Below, piece after piece: positions 47,946 through 60,071 of a stretch of DNA of 64,000 bases. The stretch is from Epiperipatus broadwayi (lineage: Eukaryota; Onychophora; Udeonychophora; Euonychophora; Peripatidae). The position numbers and the translations under genes are program-made. The stretch lies in the NCBI GenBank assembly GCA_028023455.1, contig JAQFVV010000020.1, positions 6,929,092-6,993,091 on the forward strand, in the 5' to 3' direction. The notes under the pieces were generated by a model, which worked only from the letters and a program-made list of their open reading frames with translations, made no database searches and was not told where the DNA came from. Position 1 is the stretch's first letter, and every line of letters begins with the position of its first letter.

Positions 47946-50900
47946 AAAACACCATCATCACAACGTATTTAATATTTTCTTAAAAATACAAATATGATTG
48001 TTTAAACCTGAGTAAAGAATTATATTATAGTGCATTGTGTTTTAAATTAATTGCAGTAAATAAAGTTTTTGTTGCTGCTTATAAAGCATGATTTATGTAT
48101 ATTAAAGTTTCTATTTTGCTCATTTTTAAAACAAGATACATTTAAAGTAGTATTTCATAAAGTATTAGTTAATGTAATATCTGTTTAAATTTGGAATTTA
48201 AGACATTAAGTTTAAAAATAACTAGTTGAAAGAGGTTTAACTTAAATAAGTTTTAGTAGGTAAAAGTTGGATTTTATTGTTTTTAAAATATTGATTATTC
48301 CTGACATGCATGTATGTTGAAATATTGGGAAATTTAAAATGGATTATTTAAAAGTAATATATTTGATAAAAATGGTACTTTAAATCAGAATAATATTGAA
48401 GAACTTTTAAATAGAGTGAAAAGGTATTTATTTTAAAATGAAGATATTATTTTAATTAAGTAAATAATTTTTATTAAAGTTAAATAAATGATTTGGTAAT
48501 TAAATAAAGTTAGTAAAATTAATTTTAAGTGTTAATTATCAGTCTAGACATCATATGCGTAGACAGACTTACTTAATAAGTTCAAGGTTAATTATTACAA
48601 TTAAAAAAGGTTAAAATATGCTAATATTAATAATCCTGTTCTAATATTTAAGCTGGATTTCTTGAATCATGCCATGTGATAAACTTTACAGTAAAAATTG
48701 ATCACACCCACATGCTTATAAAAAGGAAAAACAAAAATAAAAAAATAAAAAGATTATGTACAACATTATCTTCATTATTTCCCATTATCTTTATTATTTT
48801 ACTTAATCAGTTTAAAAAAAAATTCTGTTCATTTTAAATTGCTTATTATTTTTATCAGTTCATAAGTCAGGGTAAGAAATTGATGCTATCCAAGTGAGAC
48901 TACTCCACTGTACTTGTCCACCTGTTCATGAAATAATAAATTATTAGAAAATTCAAAACACTATATTATTTATTGAAGGAAATCTTAAAGCATCTTGAAT
49001 ATAAAAACTTACTAAAAATTGATGAGATATTAGGATATGCACATGTTTATTTTGCCCTATTTATAGACTATCTGTTAATTCAAGCTTTTTCTAGTAAATT
49101 GTTTAATTAACATTTTATTATAATTCATTAATTACACTCATTCTAATTATTAAAGATTATACTTGTTACATTTTTATAAACATCAGACCTAGAATAAATC
49201 ATTTATGCAGACAATTTAATTAATGAGAGACATTTACTTTTAACTTATTAGAAGTAAGTTTGAATATTGTTATACCTTTATTATAAAAAAATGGCAATAA
49301 TGAATTATCTTAAAATTATTGTTAGTTTTAAAAACATGGTTATATAATTCCTAATGAAGGAAAATGTCATCTACATCTGCTTTCTCAATATTTTAGAAAA
49401 GACAGCATTTATGTTTTTTTTGCTAATATAAATAATATTTTATTGTTATTTTAAATTATTCATCTAGAATTATTCTACCTATTTATTTAAATTATATTTT
49501 ATTACCTTGCTGAAGAAGTAATTCAAATTTACTTTATGCTTTAATATTAACAAAATAATGTGTAATTTTATAGTGTAACTTCTTATTGTTGGTTTATTGT
49601 TGGCCTTACTATATCTGCTCTCAGGGCATTTCTCTTTAGGTTTATATTTCAGTTGTAGATGATTGCTGTCAAGAAATTTCTGTTCTGATACTGTTTATGT
49701 GCATATTTATTTTATCTACATAGTGAAAGACTGTGTTGTATTATATTTTGCTAAAGAAAACAATAAAAGAGTTAATTTTATTTTTAAAATGAAAGAACTT
49801 TTAAATCCTTAATTTAAAAATGGATAAATATATTTAGCTTTTATGTATTTGTTTCTACAAATTTGATATATGATTTTTAATTATTTTTATAACTCATATA
49901 TATTTTATTATATTAATTATGATATGATAAGATACATTTATGATGGTTTATATATATTAATAGATTTGGTAAGAAAACATCTATGTAAAAGGTTTTATTT
50001 TAAGAGCTTGAATTATTAAAAGTTCTCTGAATTATTATTATAGTATAATAGATATATTACTGTACCCAGTGTAAAAACAAATTTTTTTATATTTAATATA
50101 TGATTATAAATCAAATATATGAAAGTCAGTGTAAAATGTTAGATAGTTTATAAGATTTTAATATTTGATATTGTTATGCAATCATTGCATATCTGTTTAT
50201 GTTTAGTGATAGACCATATAGATGTTTTAATTGTTTTGTGTGAATTGATTATTTATTATTATTATCATCATCATCATCAAACTCATGCCTCGTAATATTC
50301 ATACACTTCTTGGAGACAGGTATCTATTTAGCCAATTTATATGGATATTTTATTGCTATTATATGCGTAAAGCCCTTCCATGGGAGAGAGAGAGAGAGCA
50401 TTGCTTATTTAGTTCAATACTGCCAGGTCAAGTTACTTGATGGCCTTTCATAAGCCACTTCATGGAAAATGTGATTTTCTTTCTTCAGCACTGTCAGGTC
50501 AAGTTACCAGGAATATATTCATATATTTTCCAAGATCCACTTTGCCTATAACTTAATACTAGGGTGTATTTTTAATGTGAGAACATTACAAGACATGTTT
50601 TTCTGTGGAATTATTTTATTATCTCTACTACAGTTTAATTTTAAGTATATTAATATAATTGTAAAATAGTGAGCTTGGCTATTTTTTCACTCCTCCTAGG
50701 TATTAAAGTAATAATAGCGTTTTGCTTATTTTTGTATAATATTAAGCTATATCTTTACAATTCCATGAGAAATATGTTTCAACACTCATTTTTAGACCTA
50801 ATTGGTGCTGTAATATATTTAATATCATACTAGTGGCCTGTATATAGAAATATATATGTGGTATTTATCCTGTGTATATAATAGTAAAAGAGATAGTATC

Positions 50901-51180
50901 AAATAAAATGAGAACTTTTTTGAAAAATGTAAATTTTGTAGGAATGTTTCAGAAGAGAATGTTTTATTTCAAAATATGCCAATATTTCTGTTAGTACAAT
51001 TTCTTAGATTAAAATTAATTCTTGGTGTAAATATTTATTGCATTGAATATTATTATTATCATGTAAATAATTACTTTTGCTTTTTATTAAATACATTTGT
51101 TTTGTTGCCATTACTACATTCATACATTATTTTACACCAATAAACATCACATGATCACTATTTCTTATGCTTGCTCTTAA
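47946..51180. other. AT-rich non-coding stretch
   Basis: No gene or clear transposon. A tat/cat microsatellite at 50260-50280 and a short GA run at 50387-50398. The segment tgccaggtcaagttac at about 50421 recurs as tgtcaggtcaagttac near 50486. Confidence 0.6.
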
Positions 51181-51183
51181 CTG

Positions 51184-51459
51184 TTATTAAAACAGGCAAA
51201 CTTATCTATATGTATTGCCATTCCATACAAGCCAAAGTAATCAATAGATGCCAGAGGCTTGTGCATAAAATCCCCAATCTAGGTGCAGTTCTATCAAATC
51301 TAAGGCTCCTCACTGATGAAGGCCACAAGTCAGAAACTAGTCTGATGATATTGGATGAGCAGGCAGATGGGAATTTTATGCACAAGCCTTAAGACATCCA
51401 TTGATTACTCTGTCATGCAGTGAGTGGCACTACTATATTGAGTTTGCCAGTTTTAATAA
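51184..51459. mobile_element. Foldback family C element with central hammerhead
   Basis: Arms of about 90 bp (51184-51275 and 51369-51459) are inverted copies: ttattaaaac and ggcaaac at the outside, gtaatcaata and aggcttgtgcataaaat toward the centre. The hammerhead lies between the arms on the plus strand. No target duplication seen. The 73-codon frame 51171-51392 only reads through the element. Confidence 0.82.
51307..51348 (+). ncRNA. Hammerhead ribozyme-like motif, family C
   Basis: Stem I TCCTCA (51307-51312); canonical core CTGATGA (51313-51319); stem II GGC and GTC around a CACAA loop (one G-U); GAAA (51333-51336); stem III ACTAGT, self-complementary; GTC ending at 51342 as predicted site; return TGATGA pairing five of six. 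All conserved core residues are present. Confidence 0.8.
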
Positions 51460-53085
51460 TGTCATTTTAAAATAATATATTTTAGTGGTCACATAAAATA
51501 TATTCATCTATTTTGTTTACTATGTTAATTTATCTTTGTTTCAAGCATGATTTGTAATGCTGTAGGTAGCATAAAATTTACACTTTCTATTATTTTTAGT
51601 ACTTGGTACAAGTTCATACTTGAAGATATTAGAATTAGCTATGTTTATAGGTGATATAAATTAAATATTTATATAAGAAGAAATTTTGAAATATTTAAAA
51701 GTGTTTTATATGCTAGCTATATGTTATCTAATATAATATAATATTAAATTATCTATGCTCTTTATTCCTATTTCACAATGCTTTATTTACAATCCTCTGT
51801 TTTTTGTTATCTGAAGTCTTGAGATACTTGATTTTAGCACATTTGCATTTCTCTTTGTCTAAGATATAAGATATCCTATGATAGAGTCATAAGAAAAAGG
51901 TAGAATATTTAATGTATAAATTAAATAGTTATTGCATTTAAGAATGTTAAAAGTATTATCACAAAACCATTTTTATAGCAAGTATATGAGTGAACCCTAA
52001 GATATAGATAGAGTGTAGACCTAGTATATAAGTTTGAATTTTAAAAAGAACCTAAGATTAAAGCAGAACCTGAAATAAGAATTTAAATATAAGAAGAACC
52101 TGATATTTTAATACTTCTATTTACATGATATTTTGTCTATATAAGAGTGCTAATTCTTCATAGTGTAGGTTAAAATTCATAATCTTTATGGTGACCCAAC
52201 CTTTTTATACCATTTGGAGGTTTACAATATATAATGTATTAATGTTATTTATTTTCACTATTTATAAAAATTTGTCTTATATATGGCAGCCTTTAATAAA
52301 AAAGTCAAGTAATGATTTGCAAGTCATGTATTTCTGTTTAACCAGACATGTCATCAGCTGCTCACAAAACTGAATAAAATTCACACTGAACATAGACATC
52401 CATCTTCTATTTAAATAGATGTTGAATACTCAGTATAATATTAAAGGTTTAATGTAAATTTTAGAAGTAATTTGATCAACATCTTTGGTGTATTTGGTTT
52501 AATGTTGCAAGTCTAATTAGAAATTAAGTTTCTATGTTTGATGTAACTTTAATATGTCTTCCAAACACCTGATAATGTCATATTTTATTGACAGAAATAC
52601 ATGTCCTGTAAAAGTTTGCTTGATTTTTCACCAAACATTAATTGTCTATAAGACTATATGTATGTTTTCATATACATTGAGTTATGTATTTAAAGTTTAT
52701 GTATTGTTTAATTATTACAATCAAGGTCTTAAAAGTGAGATGCTGTCTCTCCAGCCTTGTATTATGAGTTTAATAACTTTTAGTGCCATATTCCATATGG
52801 TTGATAAATTAAGTTTACTCTGAATTACCAACAATGTTGTTATGTTTATAAACATTAGAACTACCACGAATAGATGAATTCATTCTGTTCTTCATTCTTT
52901 GTTCAACATTTAGAGTGCTCTTAAGTCATAGTCTGAGGGATGGTGATTTATTCATTTTGTTTACATCCAATTATCTTATACATATTTATGTGGCATAATT
53001 TTTATTACACCACACTCATGTAAGGCAGGGACTGATATCTATTCACTTTTAATGCCTTTTAGAGATATGTAGTCATAAACATATA
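51460..53085. other. AT-rich non-coding stretch
   Basis: No element recognised. Frames at 52188-52373 and 52554-52823 have no family features. Confidence 0.55.
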
Positions 53086-53116
53086 TCCTAAGACATGTGA
53101 AAAAGGTGTATCATCA

Positions 53117-53156
53117 CAAGATGCACATTTCCTGCTGAACCAGCACTCATCAGTTT
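53117..53156 (-). ncRNA. Hammerhead ribozyme-like motif
   Basis: Minus strand: canonical CTGATGA; stem-loop II GTGCTG-GTT-CAGCAG (five pairs, the one beside the core lost); intact GAAA; stem III atgtgcat, nearly self-complementary; site base C; TTG. Stem I starts AAA instead of CAA, losing one pair. Confidence 0.7.
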
Positions 53157-53433
53157 ATCCAGATCACAATCTTCTACACATGCCTTTATTATTGTTTAGT
53201 ATATATAGGTAGCAAATCGCTGATAAGTGTCAAACTTGCTGTCCTCACAGCTTTGGCTCAAATCATTTAATGGAAGTATATTAATAATTTTATTAGTCAT
53301 TTATCAAACTAGAGATTATCCAATAATGAATAATATTTCTGTAATGTAATTTTCATTCTCCATCTTGCATGAGTATGGACTAATGAAAATTACATAATTG
53401 CCCACTCCTGGTGTAAGAGATTGTAGTCTGGAC

Positions 53434-53473
53434 TAACTAATGACTGTTAGTTCAGCATAAAATGTGCATCTTG
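53434..53473 (+). ncRNA. Decayed hammerhead ribozyme-like motif
   Basis: Inverted partner of 53117-53156. Plus strand core CTAATGA (the conserved G changed to A), stem-loop II eroded, TAAA for GAAA, stem III atgtgcat, then C and TTG. Clearly homologous, clearly inactive. Confidence 0.6.
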
Positions 53474-53503
53474 GGGATTGCAGATCTTTTTCACACATCT
53501 ATG

Positions 53504-55210
53504 ATTTTTTTCCCTTAAATGTGGATGTGTGAGTGGTCTAATTAAAAAATTACATTTCAGAAATATTATTCATTATTGAATAATTTGTAGTCTTATGAAT
53601 GACTATTAAAAATTATTACTATTGTAGTTTTGATTACATTGTTTGCAGTTACAGATGATTTTTTTTCCTTTTCCAAGCCAAGTAAATCTCATTTAAATTT
53701 GTCTATAACTGAGAAAACTTTTAACAATATTCTAGAAACTTCATTCACTTTATCTCTTATGGATTCTAGTATAATGAGATTACCAGAATTTATATATATA
53801 AATAAGATAAAAGAATAGGTTTTTCTGAAACTTTTTTTTTTTTTACATTTTTGTTAACATGTATTTGTTTCATTAAAAAGTTGCTCAGAAATGTTCTATG
53901 AGTAAATGAAAAATTTGTTTAGAGAATTGAATGATGTTTAATTAACAAGAAAAGAAGAGGGTTTTCCCTTTCATTTAGCATATGGACTTTTCGATAGTTT
54001 AACTATCAACAAAACACAATAAAGAATATTGTAGAGATTTCAACCAGGAAATAGATCCACTAATGATTTTACTAATTTCTTTATTTCTGCTTTTATAGCC
54101 ATAGTTTTGACAATTTTATGGTTCATGGTTATATTTGATCACATTAACATAGATCAGTGACTGCTAAATTCAATTTATGATGCAAATGAATGTAATGCCC
54201 CTGGGTAATCTTGAATCTGTTGATGAGAATCTAATTACATCTATTGAGTACAATTCTAGCTAATTTTGTTGTTAGATCTGGAAAAAGAAATTTTTCATGG
54301 AACCTCATAAAAGAATGGTTGGAAGAAAGACTTTCCCAAAACACATCCTGAAAATAGCATGCATTACTATATGAAATGTTTTGCCTCCACATTGAAACTA
54401 TAATTGATTACAATTAAATCCTAATTAAAGACATCAGATTATATTTTCCATTAACTATTTACAATAAACTTAACTATGACATGTTTAAAATGTTAGTTTT
54501 AATTTTGTATTAATGAAGCCTTCACTATAAATTAATTTTTCTGAAAATTTATATTTCTTTCTATAATATTTAATATTTTAAATATTTGTAAATGTATTAA
54601 AAAGAAATATTTTTTTTATAATTTCTAATAAGAAATAAAAAACAACTTATGTCTGAGATTTCAATTTACATTAGTTAGCTGCATGTGGTTTGCCTTAATT
54701 AAAAAAAATATTAATACATACAAAAATTGAATATATTTTATTTTTATTATAAAATATAACTGAAATGAATGCAAATATATTTATAATGCAAAAATTATCT
54801 TTCAAATTACAATAAAACATCTTTTTTCTTGCTAAGAAAAACATAAAAAGACTGCATGGTTTCATATATAATGAAAACGACTTTTTCAAAGCTCTGTTTA
54901 TTGCTGATAGACCTGACCTCTATTGGCGAAAATGAAAAATAAATGTTCATAATTTTTATAAATAAATGAAATGTGGACAAAATAAGTAATAGCTACTAGG
55001 GGAATTTTACTCTATAAAAGTACTGAAATCAATAAAATGAAATAGGCAATAAATACTCCTTTTTATTTTACTTTATTTAGGTATTTTTCTGTTACTAATT
55101 TAATAAAAAAATATTTTTAAAAATATTGTCAGGTTTTTATACGTATTCTACTTCATAATCTAAAGTAGCTGCTACTTGCCTCAGCCATTGAACTGACCCT
55201 AGTATGTTTG
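53504..55210. other. AT-rich non-coding stretch
   Basis: Nothing recognised. Confidence 0.6.
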
Positions 55211-55228
55211 TATTTCAATAGTACTTTA

Positions 55229-55452
55229 ATATTTTAACACAGCATTACGCTGTTGCACATGCGCTTTGAGATTTTAACTATAAATGAATGAATACTAAGA
55301 CTCAACCACATGATAAAGTCTTTAGAAAAGATAGAAAGGTTGAGTGTTAGTATTCATTCATTTATAGTTAAAATCTTCAAAGCGCATGTGCAACAGCGTA
55401 ATGCTGTGTTAAAATATTACAGTTTACAAACATCGCGCTATAAAAAATGATT
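55229..55452 (-). mobile_element. Foldback family F element with 18-bp target duplication
   Basis: The 18-bp repeat tatttcaatagtacttta flanks it exactly (55211-55228 and 55453-55470). Arms run from atattttaacacagcatta through gcgcatgtgcaacagcg-type sequence to gaatgaatacta, reversed on the right. A one-sided segment of about 40 bp (acagtttacaaacatcgcgc onward) lies on the right only. Same layout as family E. No frame. Confidence 0.92.
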
Positions 55453-55470
55453 TATTTCAATAGTACTTTA

Positions 55471-56655
55471 AACAAATAGTATATATGATTCAAAATATAA
55501 AAAGAAATTAAATATAGAACAAATATGTTATTATATTCCATAATGGTATCAAACATTTATGTTAATATCATTTTAAATATTTCTAGTGGTAATAGAAGTA
55601 TGGATATATATTTAAAGCATGTTATATTTTTTAAAAAGTCTGTACATTTGTTTTTTCAGACGTATATATAGAAAAAGCAAATTCAAAAAAAGAATGTACA
55701 CATATACTTTTATTTCAATTAAAAAAAAATCGAGATAATTTTATTTTTATATTCGAGCATGTTTTTAATGTGCGTATGTTAACCAAGTAATACTATCTTT
55801 AACTAAAGGTAACAGATTTAATGTTTTCTTTTTCCAATTCGTTGCAAAATATCATATATCTACAACCTTTCAAGACAATTTTTATGTTTCATTTTAAATT
55901 TCCATATTTTGTGTTTTATTATATATAAAATAACTTTTTAAAATTAAATCGTGCATTTTCCAAAAGCATAAATTTGTATTTATTTATATCTATCTATGGA
56001 ATAATAAATTTGCGTATGAGAAAAAAAAACCAAGCAAAGGCTAAAATTTCGGCATCACTCATCATAATTATGGAATATAAAAATATTTGAAATTTGCTTG
56101 ATTACATATATTCCATAGTGCTACATTAATAATTGTAAATATTCATTATATTTATTGCACCAATAAGATACTATTAGTCTAATAGTAATTGTACCACTCC
56201 ATAGGAGAGTGGTGTGGTAAAGGGTGTGCAGACAGTTTCACTTTCTGCTTGGTTTTTTAGTAAAACAAGTAACTATTATTTATATTTCTGTATCACAAAT
56301 GATTTTTGAATAGAAACTTTAAAGAGTACGTTGAAAACTATTTTGATTAGAAACACAATATGTATTTAAATCTTCTTCAAAGAGACATCCATTGCATTTC
56401 TCCACTTTCCATTTTGAAGTAGGCCAGAATCATTTCTATTCCGTAAAGATAAATCTATTGAAAGAAAATAATAAATATCTTGATCTTCTTATGATTGTAG
56501 CTTGAATTCATCAAAAAGTTATTACTTTTAAAATGTATAGGATCTGAGGAAGATATATTGTAGTTCACTGAAGCATATGGTCATTTTAGTAATGTGAGTC
56601 TCATTGTGCAAAAGCAGTAAATCCATTTACCAACTTTATATCGTGGTTTGATTAT
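55471..56655. other. AT-rich non-coding stretch
   Basis: Nothing recognised. Confidence 0.6.
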
Positions 56656-56659
56656 AGGC

Positions 56660-56765
56660 TGAATAAACTTTAAAAAAATTTCAAGTGGCTTGGAATTAAG
56701 AGCATCTATGGGAAATGATTGAAAGGTTTTGTCCTGCAGTGGGCTGTTTGTCATTTAAATGAAAA
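56660..56765 (+). mobile_element. Possible RTE-type LINE 3' end
   Basis: The frame fragment GFVLQWAV near 56730 and the nucleotides ttttgtcctgcagtgg resemble the end of the RTE copies at 14.47 and 62.5 kb (cctgcagtggattgat). Little else aligns, so this is an old fragment at best. Confidence 0.4.
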
Positions 56766-57156
56766 AGTTTCTGTTCCGATTTAAAATATATATTAGAGAA
56801 ATACAGCAAATCAACACCTTTTTCAAAAGAATTCAAATGCAGATAGTATTTCAAATTAAAATAGTTTTCATCTACACATATAAAATCCCATACTCTAAAT
56901 AATTATCTTTTATTTATAAAAATATTCAAATAGTTATATATATATATACATTAAAGTTGACAGATAGGAAAAGAAAATTAAACTCGGAAGATTATTTTTT
57001 AAACCAAAAATATTTCCTAATCTTCAGTTCTCAAAATTAAACTTAAACATCGTATTATTGTATTAGTCTTGCAGAAAAAAAAAAGAATCTCTAAAATGAC
57101 ATTAATCTAAATACATCATTTGCATAAAAAAAAATTGAGCTTCTAAATAATCTTTT

Positions 57157-57263
57157 TTTTTCCATATGTCATAGCATCGGCCGGGACGTGAACCCACAAC
57201 CGTCCGCAACCAACTACTTGCTTGCAAGGGGCTGCGATGACCTCTCGTCTAACGACGCTTGAC
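57157..57263 (-). mobile_element. tRNA-derived SINE with A-tail
   Basis: Flanked by the 15-bp repeat tctaaataatctttt (57142-57156 and 57264-57278). Minus strand: agtcaagcgtcgttagacga, a B-box-like gtgggttcacgtccc, cgatgctatgac, then a short A-rich tail. Same subfamily as 42332. Confidence 0.93.
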
Positions 57264-57278
57264 TCTAAATAATCTTTT

Positions 57279-58710
57279 CATCACTAATTTAAAATGATTT
57301 GTGTATACTTTCAACAACTGAATTATTTCATCCATATAATGCAAATATTAAATCATCACTCATTTAAGCTGTTACAACAATAGCCAACTCTTCACGCAGT
57401 AGTGGGATCTCATAACATTTTTAAAATACTACAGTTATTAAACACTACACAAAACAGACTCATTTTTGTATCAAGGGTCTATAATTTCGTAAATACCAAA
57501 TAAAAAAAGTGCTACACATTTTTCAAAAAATGGATAGGGAATAGAAATAAATATTATATAATCAAAAATACAAATTCTTTTATTTCAGATCAAATTTTAT
57601 ATAATCTACCAACTTTCAACAAATCTTTCCTACGAAGCAATATTCCAGCTTTAACAGATATCATGCATGAAAGAAAAAGCATGTTTAGCATAATTTTTTG
57701 CATGAAAATTCTATCCAAATACTAAAAAAATGCTTTATTAATGACATACACCAAATTGTTATCATCATAATTAGTCACAGCTCTCTATTTAAATACATCG
57801 ATGAAGACTATAATTTTAGTGCTGAAAAAAATGGACAATGTTTGATAGACTAAAGTATTACTGCAACTGACACAAATTGGATCAATATTGCATTATCATT
57901 TTCAAAGAGCTTCGTATTAATAAAAATTCACCGGCTGATTACCATATGCTTAGGCATTAATGGACGAAACTGTAGTAGCATTTATATCTTTTTAAAAATA
58001 CAACTCATCAAATTATCTCAAAACACCAAAAAGCAGCTATTCATATGAATTAATGCCAAAGAGTAGCTCATGCATTATATGTTGTGAGAATCTTCTGCTG
58101 TTTTATCGTACTGATAATGGTTACATAAAAAATGCAAAACCTCAAATGTTTATTCATATGAAAAAGCTTTTGTAAATATAACAATATGCAATCAACAACA
58201 GTAGCAGCAGAAAAATTATTATAATTCCTGAAAAAACACAGAGAGAAAAATAAATAATTAAAAAACAATAGAAAGTCATATCACAAAATCACACAAATTT
58301 ATTGTCATAATTAATAGAGACAAGTAATCAATGCTAGGAGAAGCTCATAACAAATGGTCTGTATATCCACTTTAAATGACTGAAGATACAAAGGTAAAAG
58401 AATGTATAGAGAGAGAGATAGAAAGAGAGAGAGTATGAGAAAAAATGATGAATAATTTAATCATAAATCTTAGATTATCAATGAATTAAGCTAAAAAATT
58501 AAATAAATGTATTAGCTTGATATGCAATACCAAAAACATAAAAAAAGTTTTATGCAAAAAATCATATCTCTGCATGTTTCAATTAAAATTAGTGTCTCTA
58601 ATATATTCTCAAAAAAAAAAAGTAATACAGTAATTGCTGTTATAAATAATAGTGGGTTAGGAATCATATCCATGCCATTAAATAAATATTGTCACTAAAT
58701 CAATTGTCTT
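57279..58710. other. AT-rich non-coding stretch
   Basis: Only a GA-rich microsatellite at about 58408-58433. Confidence 0.6.
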
Positions 58711-58716
58711 TTTATA

Positions 58717-58822
58717 CTCAATTGGTGGTCGAGAGGTCAGCGCGACTGTCTTGCACTTGCAGGCAGTTGCCCGGGCTGCGGGTTCGCATCCCAACCAATG
58801 CTATAACACTTTAAAAAAAAAA
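58717..58822 (+). mobile_element. tRNA-derived SINE with A-tail
   Basis: Plus strand: ttggtggtcgagaggtcagc (Ser/Leu-like A box), B box gcgggttcgcatccc, caatgctataacac, then a run of A. Possible imperfect target repeat: tcaattgtcttt before and tcaattcttt after. Close to 61819-61915. Confidence 0.88.
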
Positions 58823-58829
58823 CTAAAAA

Positions 58830-59540
58830 CCTTCAATTCTTTAGTCCATCACTTCACCATTATACTAAATTGCCCAATGCTAAGACCTTCTTTACTCATT
58901 TAGTACCTAAAGATACTAAAAAAATTGATAAAGTGATAGTATATAATACTCATATTTTCTAGTAACAAATTTTATTACCAATGTTTAATATATTTGTTAA
59001 TTACTTTTATATAATTAGTAAACATACACACAATCTAATAATTTTAACAAAGCTGTAAATAAACAATGGTTATTTAATATATAATGCTAAGGATATATAA
59101 TTATATTAATGAAGATAGATAGTCTGAATACACATATGTTAATTGTAATTCGTGAGTCAGACTTACTAGTCTGATTTATGAATACTATTATGGCATTCAC
59201 ATTTGGACTTTATTTTTTCATTAATATTACTATAGACACACATATATGTATTTAAAATTGTTGCTTCTTTTGCCATATTTAACAGATTCTAGTCTGGAAA
59301 CATAAATAAATAAGGAATTTATACATTTACATGTGTTAAAAGTTTGCTAATTTCGTTGGCTGCTGTCATGTTAATATCTGATGGTGTTTTTTCTAAATAA
59401 AAATATAATGGAACTTTTACCATATTTAAAAGTAATTAGTCAGTTACAAATTACAACTATTAAAAATTACTAAATTGTGTGTGTATATATATATGAAAAA
59501 CAAAAAAACACAAGTTAAAAAACTTGCTAACGCTTGTATT
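58830..59540. other. AT-rich non-coding stretch
   Basis: Nothing recognised. Confidence 0.6.
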
Positions 59541-59544
59541 TATG

Positions 59545-60071
59545 ATAACAGATGGCGTTCTACCAAAAACACCATCAAGCGTAGTTTTCTGTTTACATAA
59601 ATGTCAGAGCGAGTATTCACTATCTCTAACTTTAATTCCACTTTCAGATCATGATTTCAAGCTATTTGCTATCGTCAGTGAAAGACAGGAATAAGAAACT
59701 AGATCTAAACACAAACTCTGAGCATTTATGAAACAGTTTCTATTCAGCTTGCAAGCATGAATCTTTTAGACACGTTAATGTCTTCAAACTCAGCATAGCA
59801 AACCAGATAGCTACATGGGTCTGATCTCAGTTCAGCATCACCACATAGTAGAAGCCTCTGCAATATACATCATTGCAAGAAAGACCTCAAAGGTGCAAGC
59901 TGAATAGAAACTGTTTCATAAATGCTCAGAGTTTGTGTTTAGATCTAGTTTCTTATTCCTGTCTTGATCTGAAAGTGGAATTAAAGTTAGAGATAGTGAA
60001 TACTCGCTCTGATGTTTATGTAAACAGAAAACTATGCTTGACGGTGTTTTTGGTAGAACACCATCTGTTAT
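59545..60071. mobile_element. Foldback family G element with one intact and one lost hammerhead
   Basis: Arms 59545-59753 and 59894-60071 are close inverted copies (ataacagatgg outside; gatctaaacacaaactctga and ttcagcttgca inside) around a 140-bp loop. The left arm is about 31 bp longer because it holds a hammerhead core that the right arm lacks. The frame at 59873-60118 only reads through the right arm. Confidence 0.85.
59641..59684 (-). ncRNA. Hammerhead ribozyme-like motif, family G
   Basis: Minus strand: stem I CTTTCA; canonical core CTGACGA; stem II AGC and GCT with a five-base loop; intact GAAA; stem III ATCATGAT, perfectly self-complementary; C as predicted site; return TGAAAG. Stem I is six perfect pairs. 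All conserved core residues are present. Confidence 0.82.

Larger units (their letters stand above)
53089..53503. repeat. Inverted pair of hammerhead-bearing repeats with a spacer hairpin
   Basis: Arms 53089-53180 and 53412-53503 are inverted copies with moderate divergence, each containing a hammerhead-like block. The 230-bp spacer holds a separate perfect hairpin (atgtaattttcatt at 53344-53357 and its complement at 53382-53395). Related to family D by the ribozyme's stem I and III layout, but a distinct sequence. Confidence 0.75.
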
